NCBI GenBank assembly: GCA_944388015.1
Contig: CALXHD010000004.1
Location: 1-32,005 of the forward strand
Direction: 5' to 3'
Source of the DNA: an uncultured Clostridia bacterium
GTDB lineage: Bacteria; Bacillota; Clostridia; TANB77; CAG-508
Length of the DNA: 32,005 nt
Shown: positions 18,458-26,245 of the stretch, piece after piece
How the letters are laid out: each line of letters opens with the position of its first letter
Position numbering within the stretch: position 1 is the stretch's first letter
Made by a program: the position numbers and the translations under genes
The notes under the pieces: model-generated
Databases searched by the model: none
Told to the model about the DNA's origin: nothing
The model's input: the letters and a program-made list of their open reading frames with translations, nothing else

Positions 18458-18514
18458 TATAATTCCTCCAATCGTTTTATCGTATTCTTGTTTGCTAAAC
18501 TTATGTTTGATTGC

Positions 18515-18543
18515 ATTTTATATCTTATCTATAATTTTGTCAA
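18515..18543 (-). promoter_or_regulatory. Sigma-A-type promoter for recN
   Basis: On the minus strand: TTGACA (18538-18543), 17 bases, TAAAAT (18515-18520). Confidence 0.7.
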
Positions 18544-18572
18544 TAGTTTTTACGAATATTTTTTCGCATTTA

Positions 18573-18601
18573 TTGCTTTTTGTTTAATTTTGTGCTAAAA
18601 T
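18573..18601 (+). promoter_or_regulatory. Sigma-A-type promoter for the rqcH-like gene
   Basis: TTGCTT (18573-18578), 17 bases, TAAAAT (18596-18601). The leader to the start codon is about 120 bases. It contains an AGGT...ACCT pairing near 18680-18700 that I cannot assign to a known element. Confidence 0.45.
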
Positions 18602-18728
18602 ACACATAAATTTTATAAGGTGAACAAATGTGAAAGTCTTATAGTTTGCGATAATTTTAACTTTTCTCTTTGGGTTTATAGGTAACCTTTTAAAAACCTA
18701 AATAATTATACAAGGAATGATATTAATT

Positions 18729-20519
18729 ATGGCATTTGATGGTATTGTAACCAAAGCGATTTGTTCTGAATTATCAGAATTAAAAAATGCTAGAATAGAT
18801 AAAATTTTTGAGCCAAATAAAAATAATGTATTGATAGGTATGTATTTAAATGGTAAAAATTATGCATTAAACATATGCATAGATTCACAAAATTGTAGGC
18901 TTCATTTAACTACACATCCTATTTCTAATCCAAAAGTTGCACCTAATTTTTGCATGATTCTTCGCAAAAATTTAATTGGTATGCATCTAAAAAACATATA
19001 TTCACTTGATTTAGAAAGGCTTGTTATTCTAGAATTTGAAGGTTTTGATGAAATAGATGATCTTATTAGTAAAAAACTTATAATAGAATTAATGGGAAAA
19101 CACTGTAATATAATTCTTTTAGATGAACAAAATATTATAATTGATAGTTTAAGACATATAAAACAAGATGATGAAAAATATAGGAATATCTTGCCACATA
19201 TTAAATATGTTTTTCCTATTTCTGAAAAATACAATTTTTTAGATATCTTAACTTTTAGTGATTTTTATAATTTAATATGTAAGCATATTTCTAAAGATAC
19301 ATCGATTTCTAGAATTATTTCGGATTTGTTTAATGGTATTAGTAAAGGTTTTATACGTACTATAATTGAAAAGCTTGATATAAATGAAAATAATTTTGAT
19401 TATTCTTCATCATATGGGAAACAATGTTTAGAAAAAATTTATGATTATATTAAAAAAACAATAAATTCAATTGATTCAGGTAAATTATCGTTTTGTCCAA
19501 TTTATAAGGATGATGGAACACAAAAAGATTATTATTTAGTTCCTATAGATAGTGTTTCAGATAATTTTGAATTGAATTTTTATATTGATGATTTTTATTA
19601 TGTAAAAGAAACTTCTGATAATTTTAAAAATTATAGAAATACTTTGTTAAAACTTATTTTTCATACTCTTCAAAAATATGAAAAACGTTTATTACACATA
19701 AATGAAAAGCTAAAAGAATGTGATAATATGGAAACTTATAGAATTTATGGTGAGCTTATTACAGCTAATTTGTATCTTTTTAATTCTAATTCTAATTTAG
19801 ATGTAATTAAAGTTGATAATTATTATGATAATAATAAAAAAATAGAGATTCCTTTAGATAATCGTTTTTCTATTAATGTGAATGCTAAAAAATATTTTAA
19901 GAAATATTCTAAATTAAAAAATGCATTAGAAATTGTTACTGCTCAAAAGATTGAAACTGAACAGGAATTAGATTATATACAAAGTGTTATATATGAATTA
20001 GAAAGTGCTAAAACAGTTGATGAACTTTCAGAAATATATGATGAGATTTTATCAAATTCGGTTTTTCAAATCAATCCATCTAGAAATTCTGATACTAAAA
20101 AGAAAAGAATAAAAAAGTCTAATTTGACGAAAAATAAAAATGTTTCTTTTAATCCTATTAAATATAATATTGATGGATATACTGTTTTAGTTGGTAGAAA
20201 TAATAAAGAAAATGATTATTTAACATTAAAATTTGCTAATAAATCTGATATTTGGTTTCATGTAAAGGATTTTCATGGTAGTCATGTAATATTAAAATTT
20301 TTAAATGATAAGAATCACTCTAGTAATTCTAATAATATTTTGGATATTATTCCTTATGATTTGATGAGTAAGGTTGCTAAATTAGCTGTTTTGCATAGTA
20401 AGGCTCGAAATTCTTCTAATGTTCCAGTTGATTACTGTGAAGTTCGTTATGTTAAAAAAATGAATGGTGGTAAGCCTGGGATGGTTATTTATACTAATAA
20501 TAGGACTATTTATGTATAA
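18729..20519 (+). CDS. rqcH: NFACT-family ribosome quality control protein (RqcH / FbpA-like)
   Basis: RqcH binds split 50S subunits carrying stalled peptidyl-tRNA and adds C-terminal alanine tails. The 596-residue protein shows the NFACT-N domain (MAFDGIVTKAICSELSEL; later NFCMILRKNLIG and IIELMGKHCNIILLD). A helix-rich middle with coiled coil follows, then the NFACT-R domain near the C-terminus (LTLKFANKSDIWFHVKDFHGSHVIL). The Asp-Arg pair that Bacillus RqcH needs is Glu96-Arg97 here. I chose ATG 18729 because homologues start M-x-FDGI; ATG 18717 sits directly on the AAGGA site. The stop codon lies inside the terminator stem. Confidence 0.9.
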   Translation: MAFDGIVTKAICSELSELKNARIDKIFEPNKNNVLIGMYLNGKNYALNICIDSQNCRLHLTTHPISNPKVAPNFCMILRKNLIGMHLKNIYSLDLERLVILEFEGFDEIDDLISKKLIIELMGKHCNIILLDEQNIIIDSLRHIKQDDEKYRNILPHIKYVFPISEKYNFLDILTFSDFYNLICKHISKDTSISRIISDLFNGISKGFIRTIIEKLDINENNFDYSSSYGKQCLEKIYDYIKKTINSIDSGKLSFCPIYKDDGTQKDYYLVPIDSVSDNFELNFYIDDFYYVKETSDNFKNYRNTLLKLIFHTLQKYEKRLLHINEKLKECDNMETYRIYGELITANLYLFNSNSNLDVIKVDNYYDNNKKIEIPLDNRFSINVNAKKYFKKYSKLKNALEIVTAQKIETEQELDYIQSVIYELESAKTVDELSEIYDEILSNSVFQINPSRNSDTKKKRIKKSNLTKNKNVSFNPIKYNIDGYTVLVGRNNKENDYLTLKFANKSDIWFHVKDFHGSHVILKFLNDKNHSSNSNNILDIIPYDLMSKVAKLAVLHSKARNSSNVPVDYCEVRYVKKMNGGKPGMVIYTNNRTIYV

Positions 20520-20529
20520 TAGTCCTATT
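20499..20529. terminator. Bidirectional terminator between rqcH and spoIIIAH
   Basis: Perfect 12-bp arms AATAGGACTATT and AATAGTCCTATT around a 7-base loop. It includes the rqcH stop codon and serves the convergent spoIIIA operon as well. Confidence 0.8.
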
Positions 20530-20533
20530 AAAA

Positions 20534-21226
20534 TCATTTTAAAGCTATATGTATGTTTTCAATCTTTGCATTTAGTTCTCTAGAAACAATATTCTGTATT
20601 TGAGCAATTTCTTCTTGACTTAAGTCCTCTGCCCCAATTATTACACTAATACTAGTTCCATTTACAAAGACTATGTTATTTTCAAATCCTTTTGTTGATA
20701 TTAAATTCTCACAAATCATAATACTATTTTTTTCATCATTTATTTTCTTTATTTCTTCTGTTGCTGATTGTTTTTGTGTTTCAGATGAATTGCTCGAATT
20801 TAAAATTTTATCATATGTTTCTATCATTTGTGAATACATAGTATCTCTTTCTAATTTAGATTTTGTAAAATAGTCAGTTATTTCTGCTGTATTTGTTTGT
20901 ATTATATTTTCATTTACCATATTTTCTTCTGCCGTATTTGTTGCATTCACATTAATTTCATTTGATGTAACAGCATTATTTTCTGCTATATTTTCAACTG
21001 TTTCATTTGTAATTTGATTAGTTTCATCTACTATATTTGTGTTTACTAACTTTGCATCACCAATATTATTTAATCCTGCTAATTCTTCTGCACTTGCTGT
21101 GGCTTGTAAAGTTTTATCTATATCATTTTCTGATCCACTATAATTCAAATACCCAGCTACTATTAACATTAATGCTATAACGTAAATTAATACTTGGTTC
21201 TTCTTTAAAATTTTCAAATTAATCAC
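20534..21226 (-). CDS. spoIIIAH: SpoIIIAH, mother-cell component of the SpoIIIA-SpoIIQ channel
   Basis: A 230-residue protein with an N-terminal membrane segment (VLIYVIALMLIVAGYL), an Asn/Thr/Glu-rich linker and a C-terminal YscJ/FliF-like domain (SKLERDTMYSQMIETYDKILN ... GFENNIVFVNGTSISVII). It binds the LytM domain of SpoIIQ across the engulfing membranes. The start is uncertain: GTG 21226 sits only two bases from AAGGA, and TTG 21217 is 11 bases away. It is the last gene of the operon, ending next to a strong terminator. Confidence 0.9.
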   Translation of the reverse strand: MINLKILKKNQVLIYVIALMLIVAGYLNYSGSENDIDKTLQATASAEELAGLNNIGDAKLVNTNIVDETNQITNETVENIAENNAVTSNEINVNATNTAEENMVNENIIQTNTAEITDYFTKSKLERDTMYSQMIETYDKILNSSNSSETQKQSATEEIKKINDEKNSIMICENLISTKGFENNIVFVNGTSISVIIGAEDLSQEEIAQIQNIVSRELNAKIENIHIALK

Positions 21227-21256
21227 ATTCCTTCCATTTTTAAGTTATGTAAATTT

Positions 21257-21871
21257 TTATCCTTCCATCTGAAAAACTTGTATTTTGTGTGTTGCAAGTC
21301 CTGTTACTGCTTCTACTGCTTGTATAATATTTGTTTTTACATCAATATTACCTGCTCCTTTTGCAGTAATTATTGCTCCTTCTATCTTAGGTTCTATTAC
21401 TTTTTGTGTCATTGGGGTTTTTACTCCATTTTCTTCTTGATAGATAATATCTTTTTGCATGTCAGTTGTTTCTATTTTTCTTACTCCACCTTCAGTGTCT
21501 GTTTCTTCTGTTGTACTACTTTGAGAATTTTCATTATACATTGCAATTACTTCACTAGATTCAGAGTAATTTATAAATACTTTTACTTCTCCAACTCCTT
21601 GTATTTCTTTTAAGATATTTTCTAACTTTGTTTCTAAGCTATCTTTATTTATTTTTGTGTCTGTTGTATTTTGTGTTGCCAATACTTTTGTTTTGTCACT
21701 TTCTTCTTGTTTTACTTCTTTTTGTTTATTGTCATTCCATACTAAATTTATTGCTATTATTGTTATTATTAAAATTATCACAAAAAATACTAAGTTTTCG
21801 ATTTTTCTTTTGTTATTTTCCTGTCCATCTTCTTTTTTGCCAAATAAATTATTTAATTTATCTTTAAACAT
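21257..21871 (-). CDS. spoIIIAG: SpoIIIAG, ring-forming sporulation channel protein
   Basis: A 204-residue single-pass protein (membrane segment NLVFFVIILIITIIAINLVW at about residues 26-45). Its C-terminal domain is of the ring-building type, with LENILKEIQGVGEVKVFINYSES and KIEGAIITAKGAGN, both typical of SpoIIIAG. It ends TGLATHKIQVFQM. The ATG has GAGGTGA at normal distance and overlaps the end of spoIIIAF by 19 bases, suggesting coupled translation. Confidence 0.94.
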   Translation of the reverse strand: MFKDKLNNLFGKKEDGQENNKRKIENLVFFVIILIITIIAINLVWNDNKQKEVKQEESDKTKVLATQNTTDTKINKDSLETKLENILKEIQGVGEVKVFINYSESSEVIAMYNENSQSSTTEETDTEGGVRKIETTDMQKDIIYQEENGVKTPMTQKVIEPKIEGAIITAKGAGNIDVKTNIIQAVEAVTGLATHKIQVFQMEG

Positions 21872-22455
21872 GTTTCATTCACCTCATATTCTTGTATAAG
21901 AATTCTTTTAATATTTTTTATTTCTTGTTCTGTTAATTCTTCTTGTTTGGGCTGTTTTTCCTCATCTTGCTTGTTTATTTGAACCTTTTTTATTTTTTGT
22001 ATTTCTTCTACTAGTTTATTTTCTATTATTTGTTTTTCTTTTTTCTGTTCTTCATTTTTTTGTATTTGTAATGTTATGTTTTTTATTTTACTATCTGAAC
22101 CAATTTCTAGTTCTACTTTGCAATAATTTACTAAATACCCTTCTGTTTCCACCTTTTCTATTATATCTTTTTCTAACTCCTCTTCTCCTATTTGTTTTAG
22201 CCTCTTATCCATTGATTCTTGATTAACAGTTTCACTACTTGCTTCTTGTGTTTGGTTATTTTGCATTATTTCGTTTACATCAAATTTTAAGTTTTTTCCT
22301 ATTAATGGTGATATTATATTAAACAAAATATATAGCCCCATTATCATTTTTATGTATTTTGTATTTTTATTTTTGGGTAAAATCATTTCAAATATTGAGA
22401 CTATCATTACTGCTAATATTATATTTTTTGCCCATGTATTAAATAAATCTATCAT
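21853..22455 (-). CDS. spoIIIAF: SpoIIIAF
   Basis: A 200-residue membrane protein of the spoIIIA channel. The N-terminus matches the family: IDLFNTWAKNIILAVMIVSIFEMILPKNKNTKYIKMIMGLYILFNIISPL, with two membrane segments. A Lys/Glu/Gln-rich soluble domain follows. The ATG has an AGGTAGG site and lies six bases after the spoIIIAE stop. The C-terminal domain is short and divergent. Confidence 0.88.
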   Translation of the reverse strand: MIDLFNTWAKNIILAVMIVSIFEMILPKNKNTKYIKMIMGLYILFNIISPLIGKNLKFDVNEIMQNNQTQEASSETVNQESMDKRLKQIGEEELEKDIIEKVETEGYLVNYCKVELEIGSDSKIKNITLQIQKNEEQKKEKQIIENKLVEEIQKIKKVQINKQDEEKQPKQEELTEQEIKNIKRILIQEYEVNETCLKIN

Positions 22456-22461
22456 ATATAC

Positions 22462-23631
22462 CTACCTATACATCATTCCACTATTAGATATTTTTATTAC
22501 TAATGTAGTTCCTATAATAACCATTACAGACATAGAACAAAGTATTGCAAGTAATACTTTAAATATATTTCCAATTTGATCTAATAGTTTTATTATTTTC
22601 TCATCTGCAATAGGTTCACATATTCCTGCTAAAACTTTGTAGCTTATCGTTAATATTGCAATTTTAATTATTGGCATTATACATATTCCTATTATGATTA
22701 TAACTCCTATAACTCCTATTGCATTTTTTAATATAATCCCACATCCAAGTACGCTATCTACAGCATCTCCTAATATTTTACCTACAATTGGTATACTACT
22801 ACTTACTATTGCTTTTGTTGTTTTTGCAGTTATTCCATCTACACTGCTTGATAATGTCCCTTCAAGTGATATAATACCTACAAATATTGTGAGTATAACA
22901 CCTAAAAGCCATACAATCCCTGAATTAAAAAATTTTGCTAATTTATTTATTTGTACTTTATCTCCAATTTGTGATATTATGCTTAATGTTGTTACTATTA
23001 AAACTGATGGTATCAAAAAATTTTGAATTAAGTTTCCTATTAAATTTACCATAAATAATATTATTGGTTCTAAAACACTGCTTGTTGTTATACTTCCAGT
23101 GTATAGCATTAAAGATATTAATATAGGTATTAATGAATTCATAAAACCAACTAAATTTGTTGCTGTATCTCTTACGATTGCAATTATATCTGAAAAGTTT
23201 GTCATTATTATTGTTACTATTGCTATATATTGAACATAATATATTATTTTAGATAATTCTTTATTTTCTAAGTTTTCGCTTATTGATTTTAAAATACTGT
23301 GTATTATTACAATTACTAATATGCTTATTAAACTTTTGATTCCAATTTTTACTTCTTCTCCTAATAAATTAAATATTTTTTGATAAATTGATGTATTATC
23401 CATCTCTCCTTTTATTGCTGAGTTTAACATTTCTTGTAAATCTATTTCTGCAAAAAATTCTCCTGAATATTCTTTAGCATTTTTTATAAAACTATTTATT
23501 CCAAACATTTCTTTTTGTTCTTCAACAATAACTTCGTTTTGATTTTCCTCTGTATTTGCTAACACCTGTGTAGGTAACATATTTATTATTAATAGTATTA
23601 ACAATAATATTTTAGATATTTTTGTTTTCAC
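22462..23631 (-). CDS. spoIIIAE: SpoIIIAE, polytopic channel protein
   Basis: About 389 residues, with a signal peptide (ISKILLLILLIINMLPTQVLA) followed by a short soluble stretch and many membrane helices. Conserved stretches include LIPILISLMLYTGSITTSSVLEP and SLEGTLSSSVDGITAKTTKAIVSSSIPIVGKILGDAVDSVLGC. This is the largest membrane protein of the SpoIIIA complex. I chose GTG 23631, ten bases after GAGGGGG, because it places the signal peptide at the N-terminus; the open frame extends 14 codons further up without a ribosome site. Confidence 0.94.
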   Translation of the reverse strand: MKTKISKILLLILLIINMLPTQVLANTEENQNEVIVEEQKEMFGINSFIKNAKEYSGEFFAEIDLQEMLNSAIKGEMDNTSIYQKIFNLLGEEVKIGIKSLISILVIVIIHSILKSISENLENKELSKIIYYVQYIAIVTIIMTNFSDIIAIVRDTATNLVGFMNSLIPILISLMLYTGSITTSSVLEPIILFMVNLIGNLIQNFLIPSVLIVTTLSIISQIGDKVQINKLAKFFNSGIVWLLGVILTIFVGIISLEGTLSSSVDGITAKTTKAIVSSSIPIVGKILGDAVDSVLGCGIILKNAIGVIGVIIIIGICIMPIIKIAILTISYKVLAGICEPIADEKIIKLLDQIGNIFKVLLAILCSMSVMVIIGTTLVIKISNSGMMYR

Positions 23632-23702
23632 ATTTCTATATCCCCCTCTCACTAAATTATGTCTCAATTGCATAATATTAATATTTGCTATAATAATCTT
23701 GG

Positions 23703-24089
23703 TTATGGTAATATTTTTAGTATTATTTCTAATAAACTTGATATTATTGGTATAGACATTGATATTACTATAACTTTTGTGCCTATTTCTATTTTACTTG
23801 CAATTGCTGTTTCTCCTGAATCCTTGCAAATACTTACTGCAAATTCTGAAAGAAGTGCAATTCCTGTTATTTTTAGTAGGATTTCTATAAATTGATTATT
23901 AATATTTGATTTATTTGAAATCGATCTTATTAATTCTATTATTCCTGTAAACTTGTCCATTACTAGAAATATTATTAAAATTCCTGTTAATATACTTATA
24001 TAAATTGCAAATTCAGGTTTATATTGTTTTAGTAAGATTATTATTATCAATGCTATTAAAGCTATAGAAGTTATTTTTATTATTTCCAT
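23703..24089 (-). CDS. spoIIIAD: SpoIIIAD
   Basis: A 128-residue protein with several hydrophobic segments. It shows the family pattern LLKQYKPEFAIYISILTGILIIFLVMDKF near the start and LLKITGIALLSEFAVSICKDSGETAIASKIEIGTKVIVI near the end. It is a membrane subunit of the SpoIIIA complex. It has a weak AGTGAG ribosome site. It lies between spoIIIAC and spoIIIAE in the standard order. Confidence 0.93.
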   Translation of the reverse strand: MEIIKITSIALIALIIIILLKQYKPEFAIYISILTGILIIFLVMDKFTGIIELIRSISNKSNINNQFIEILLKITGIALLSEFAVSICKDSGETAIASKIEIGTKVIVISMSIPIISSLLEIILKILP

Positions 24090-24150
24090 ATCTCACTATC
24101 TTCCTTGTCTAATATTTTGTTTCATTTTGTAAGTTTTTTTAGAAAAGTAC

Positions 24151-24345
24151 TTATAGGTTAAATAGAGTTCTAACTGTATCAAATAAGCCACTTATTTCTT
24201 TAATGACCATGCTTAACACTATAACTAGCCCTGCAAGTGTTGTCATCATTGCTTGATCTTCTCTTCCTGCTCTTACTAATACTTGATGTAATACAGCAAC
24301 TAATATTCCTATTGCTGCTATTTTAAACAATAAATTTATATCCAT
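24151..24345 (-). CDS. spoIIIAC: SpoIIIAC
   Basis: A 64-residue protein with two hydrophobic segments and the family sequence ILVAVLHQVLVRAGREDQAMMTTLAGLVIVL. It is the smallest membrane subunit of the SpoIIIA complex. The length is typical. It follows spoIIIAB after about 54 bases. Confidence 0.94.
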   Translation of the reverse strand: MDINLLFKIAAIGILVAVLHQVLVRAGREDQAMMTTLAGLVIVLSMVIKEISGLFDTVRTLFNL

Positions 24346-24399
24346 ATTTAATCCAATTCCTTTCTTGACTTACTTGGGAGTAGTCCTTAACAGATATTT

Positions 24400-24914
24400 C
24401 TAAATTAATACAACTACAATTGCTAACCCTGCTATTGTTCCTAGCTTCTGATATAATTTTTCATTTTTTGTTTTTTCTTCTTGTGCTTGTTTTATCTGTG
24501 GCTCTAAAAATTCCTGTGTTATTTCTATTTGACTAATTTGTCCATCTACATCTGAAATTCCGTAACATTTTCGACAAATTTTTTATTATTTCTATGTCCT
24601 CAGGCTTTAAATTTGTTTGGATTGTGTTTAATGCATTTTCCCAAGAATTGCTAGCACTTTGGGTTTGCATATTTTCTTTTGCTTGCATAAATATTTTTGA
24701 TATATTTTTTTTACTCGTATTTTTTCCGTATCTCATCAAAAATTTCTCCTATAGGGGAATATGTAAATTTTATCTTTGTTTTAAATATATTTAAAGCATT
24801 ATACATTTCTTCTAATTCTTCTTTTCTGTATCTATATTTTTGAGCAATCATTTTCCCTATTATATTTGATAATATAAATATACATATTAATATTATATAT
24901 TTTATGAATTGCAT
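24400..24914 (-). CDS. spoIIIAB: SpoIIIAB, interrupted by two +1 shifts at CGG
   Basis: Three frames must be joined. The first (from ATG 24914) gives an N-terminal membrane segment (FIKYIILICIFILSNIIGKM), then YRKEELEEMYNALNIFKTKIKFTYSPIGEIFDEI, and meets CGG at 24728. The second, one base on, gives GKNTSKKNISKIFMQAKENM ... LKPEDIEIIKNLSKML and meets CGG at 24562. The third gives GISDVDGQISQIEITQEFLE and a C-terminal membrane segment (LGTIAGLAIVVVLI), ending at TAG 24400. The joined length is about 170 residues; the Bacillus protein has about 171. All conserved blocks are in order and nothing is missing. A GTG at 24923 is an alternative start but lies too near the GGAG. Confidence 0.9.
24559..24562 (-). 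other. +1 recoding site CGGA, second in spoIIIAB
   Basis: CGG after TTA, in frame only after the upstream shift at 24728. Skipping C gives Met-Leu-Gly-Ile-Ser-Asp, the conserved LG-I-SD stretch. Otherwise a stop follows nine codons on. Confidence 0.75.
24725..24728 (-). other. +1 recoding site CGGA, first in spoIIIAB
   Basis: In-frame CGG after ATA. Skipping C gives Glu-Ile-Gly-Lys-Asn. Otherwise a stop follows five codons on. Confidence 0.75.
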
Positions 24915-24946
24915 TTTTATCACAACTCCTTTAAATGTAGTATTTT

Positions 24947-25807
24947 CTATATGAATATAATTTTTTCTATGTATTTATTTTCTATAAGTTCATTTATATC
25001 CTTATTAGCTCTAATATCTCTCATCTCTGCTCCATGCATTGTAAATATTCCTTTTACACCTGATGTAACTGCATATTTTATAGCTAGTACATCTTCTTTA
25101 GTTCCAATTTCATCACATGCTATTATTTCAGGTGACATTGATCTAATTAATATTTGCATTCCTTGAGCTTTATTTATATTTTCTATTATATCTGTTCTTA
25201 TTCCCACATCATTTTGTGCTATTCCTTTATACATTGCTGATATTTCTCCTCTTTCGTCTACTACTCCACATGTTTTCCCTCTAAAATTTATTTCAGGTAT
25301 TCCATTACTTATTGTTCTTATAAGATCCCTTAACATTGTGGTTTTTCCTTTTCCTGGTGGTGATACTATTAATGTTGTATATATGTTATCTTTATTTATT
25401 ACATCTTTTAATATTTTATTACAACATCCTTTTATTTCTCTTGCTATTCTAAAATTTAAACTTGATATGTATTTTATATTTATTATTTTTCCATTTTCTA
25501 TTACACAGCTTCCTGTAATACCTACTCTGTGTCCTCCTTTTATTGTTATAAATCCTTGGCATATTTGATTTTTATAAGCATATATTGAGTTTTCACACAA
25601 CTTTTCTAGTGTATACAGTATGTCCTTTTCTGTTACATCATATTTTATAACTATATCCAAATTATGTAATTTTATTATTACAGGTTTATTATTTCTTAGC
25701 CTTATTTCTATTGCATTTTCTTTTATTTTAGCTTGTGGATTTTGCTTTATTGTTTCTGTTATTAATATATATATATTATTTGGCAAATACTTTAATATTT
25801 CTTCCAT
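24947..25807 (-). CDS. spoIIIAA: SpoIIIAA, ATPase of the SpoIIIA complex
   Basis: A 286-residue secretion-type ATPase. Walker A is SPPGKGKTTMLRDLIRTIS; further motifs are VVDERGEISAMYKG and MSPEIIACDEIGTKEDVLAIKYAVTSGVKGIFTMHG. It is thought to power the mother-cell to forespore channel. First gene of the operon; spoIIIAB follows after about 30 bases. The ATG is preceded by AAGGAAGAG, 11-12 bases away. A possible sigma-E promoter upstream is too weak to call. Confidence 0.95.
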   Translation of the reverse strand: MEEILKYLPNNIYILITETIKQNPQAKIKENAIEIRLRNNKPVIIKLHNLDIVIKYDVTEKDILYTLEKLCENSIYAYKNQICQGFITIKGGHRVGITGSCVIENGKIINIKYISSLNFRIAREIKGCCNKILKDVINKDNIYTTLIVSPPGKGKTTMLRDLIRTISNGIPEINFRGKTCGVVDERGEISAMYKGIAQNDVGIRTDIIENINKAQGMQILIRSMSPEIIACDEIGTKEDVLAIKYAVTSGVKGIFTMHGAEMRDIRANKDINELIENKYIEKIIFI

Positions 25808-25887
25808 ATTTCTACATCTCTTCCTTTTTATATTTGTAATGAAGCTTATCTGTTAGCAATTCAGAGTAACCTTACTAATAGACTAGA

Positions 25888-25930
25888 AAAAAGCACATAA
25901 TATATATTTTCTATATATTATATGCTTTGA
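25888..25930. terminator. Strong hairpin terminator between the large membrane protein gene and spoIIIAA
   Basis: Arms AAAGCA plus ATAATATATA pair with TATATATTAT plus TGCTTT. T-runs follow on both strands (GATTTTTATTTT on plus, TTTTTTC on minus). It ends the yebC-side transcript. Confidence 0.75.
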
Positions 25931-25945
25931 TTTTTATTTTAGAAC

Positions 25946-26245
25946 TTATTTATTATCATCTGACCATATTATTTTTCCATTTTCAGTAACTGTAGCTGTT
26001 ATAATATTCCCATTTTCATCTTCCAAATTAGTAATCATCTCATTTTCTTTTATTTCTGTAATATATTCATTTGCTTCTGTAGATTGTATATTATTTAATA
26101 TATATTCTATTAAACTCTCATTAGTACCTTCTTCTCCATTTTGGTATTTATTTGCATAATAATTTGTCAAACATTTATTATACTCCAATATTATAGTTTC
26201 TTTTCCACTTGCGGTTCTATTCTTTCTTGTTTCATCTTCATTTAC
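25946..26245 (-). CDS. Startless open frame, probable -1 extension of the gene at 26242-27960
   Basis: About 99 codons open in the -1 frame relative to the upstream gene, beginning within the A9 run and ending at 25946. The frame has no ATG and no ribosome site. The only start-like codon is a TTG at 26188 without Shine-Dalgarno. Composition (Glu/Asn/Thr-rich, ending TVTENGKIIWSDDNK) resembles the upstream protein. It may be reached by -1 slippage at A AAA AAG (26245-26251), be a separated piece left by an indel in the A-run, or be non-coding. No function is recognised. Confidence 0.5.
   Translation of the reverse strand, partial: VNEDETRKNRTASGKETIILEYNKCLTNYYANKYQNGEEGTNESLIEYILNNIQSTEANEYITEIKENEMITNLEDENGNIITATVTENGKIIWSDDNK

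Noticed and set aside
24711..24923. A separate 70-residue membrane protein ending at 24711
   Set aside because: It is the N-terminal part of SpoIIIAB. Its last codons (CGG AAA AAA TAC GAG) lie past the shift site and match nothing in the family.
25808..25890. Sigma-E promoter before spoIIIAA
   Set aside because: A CATTACAA-like -10 with GAATTGC 14 bases upstream is only a loose match. Sigma-E control is expected from the family but cannot be shown here.
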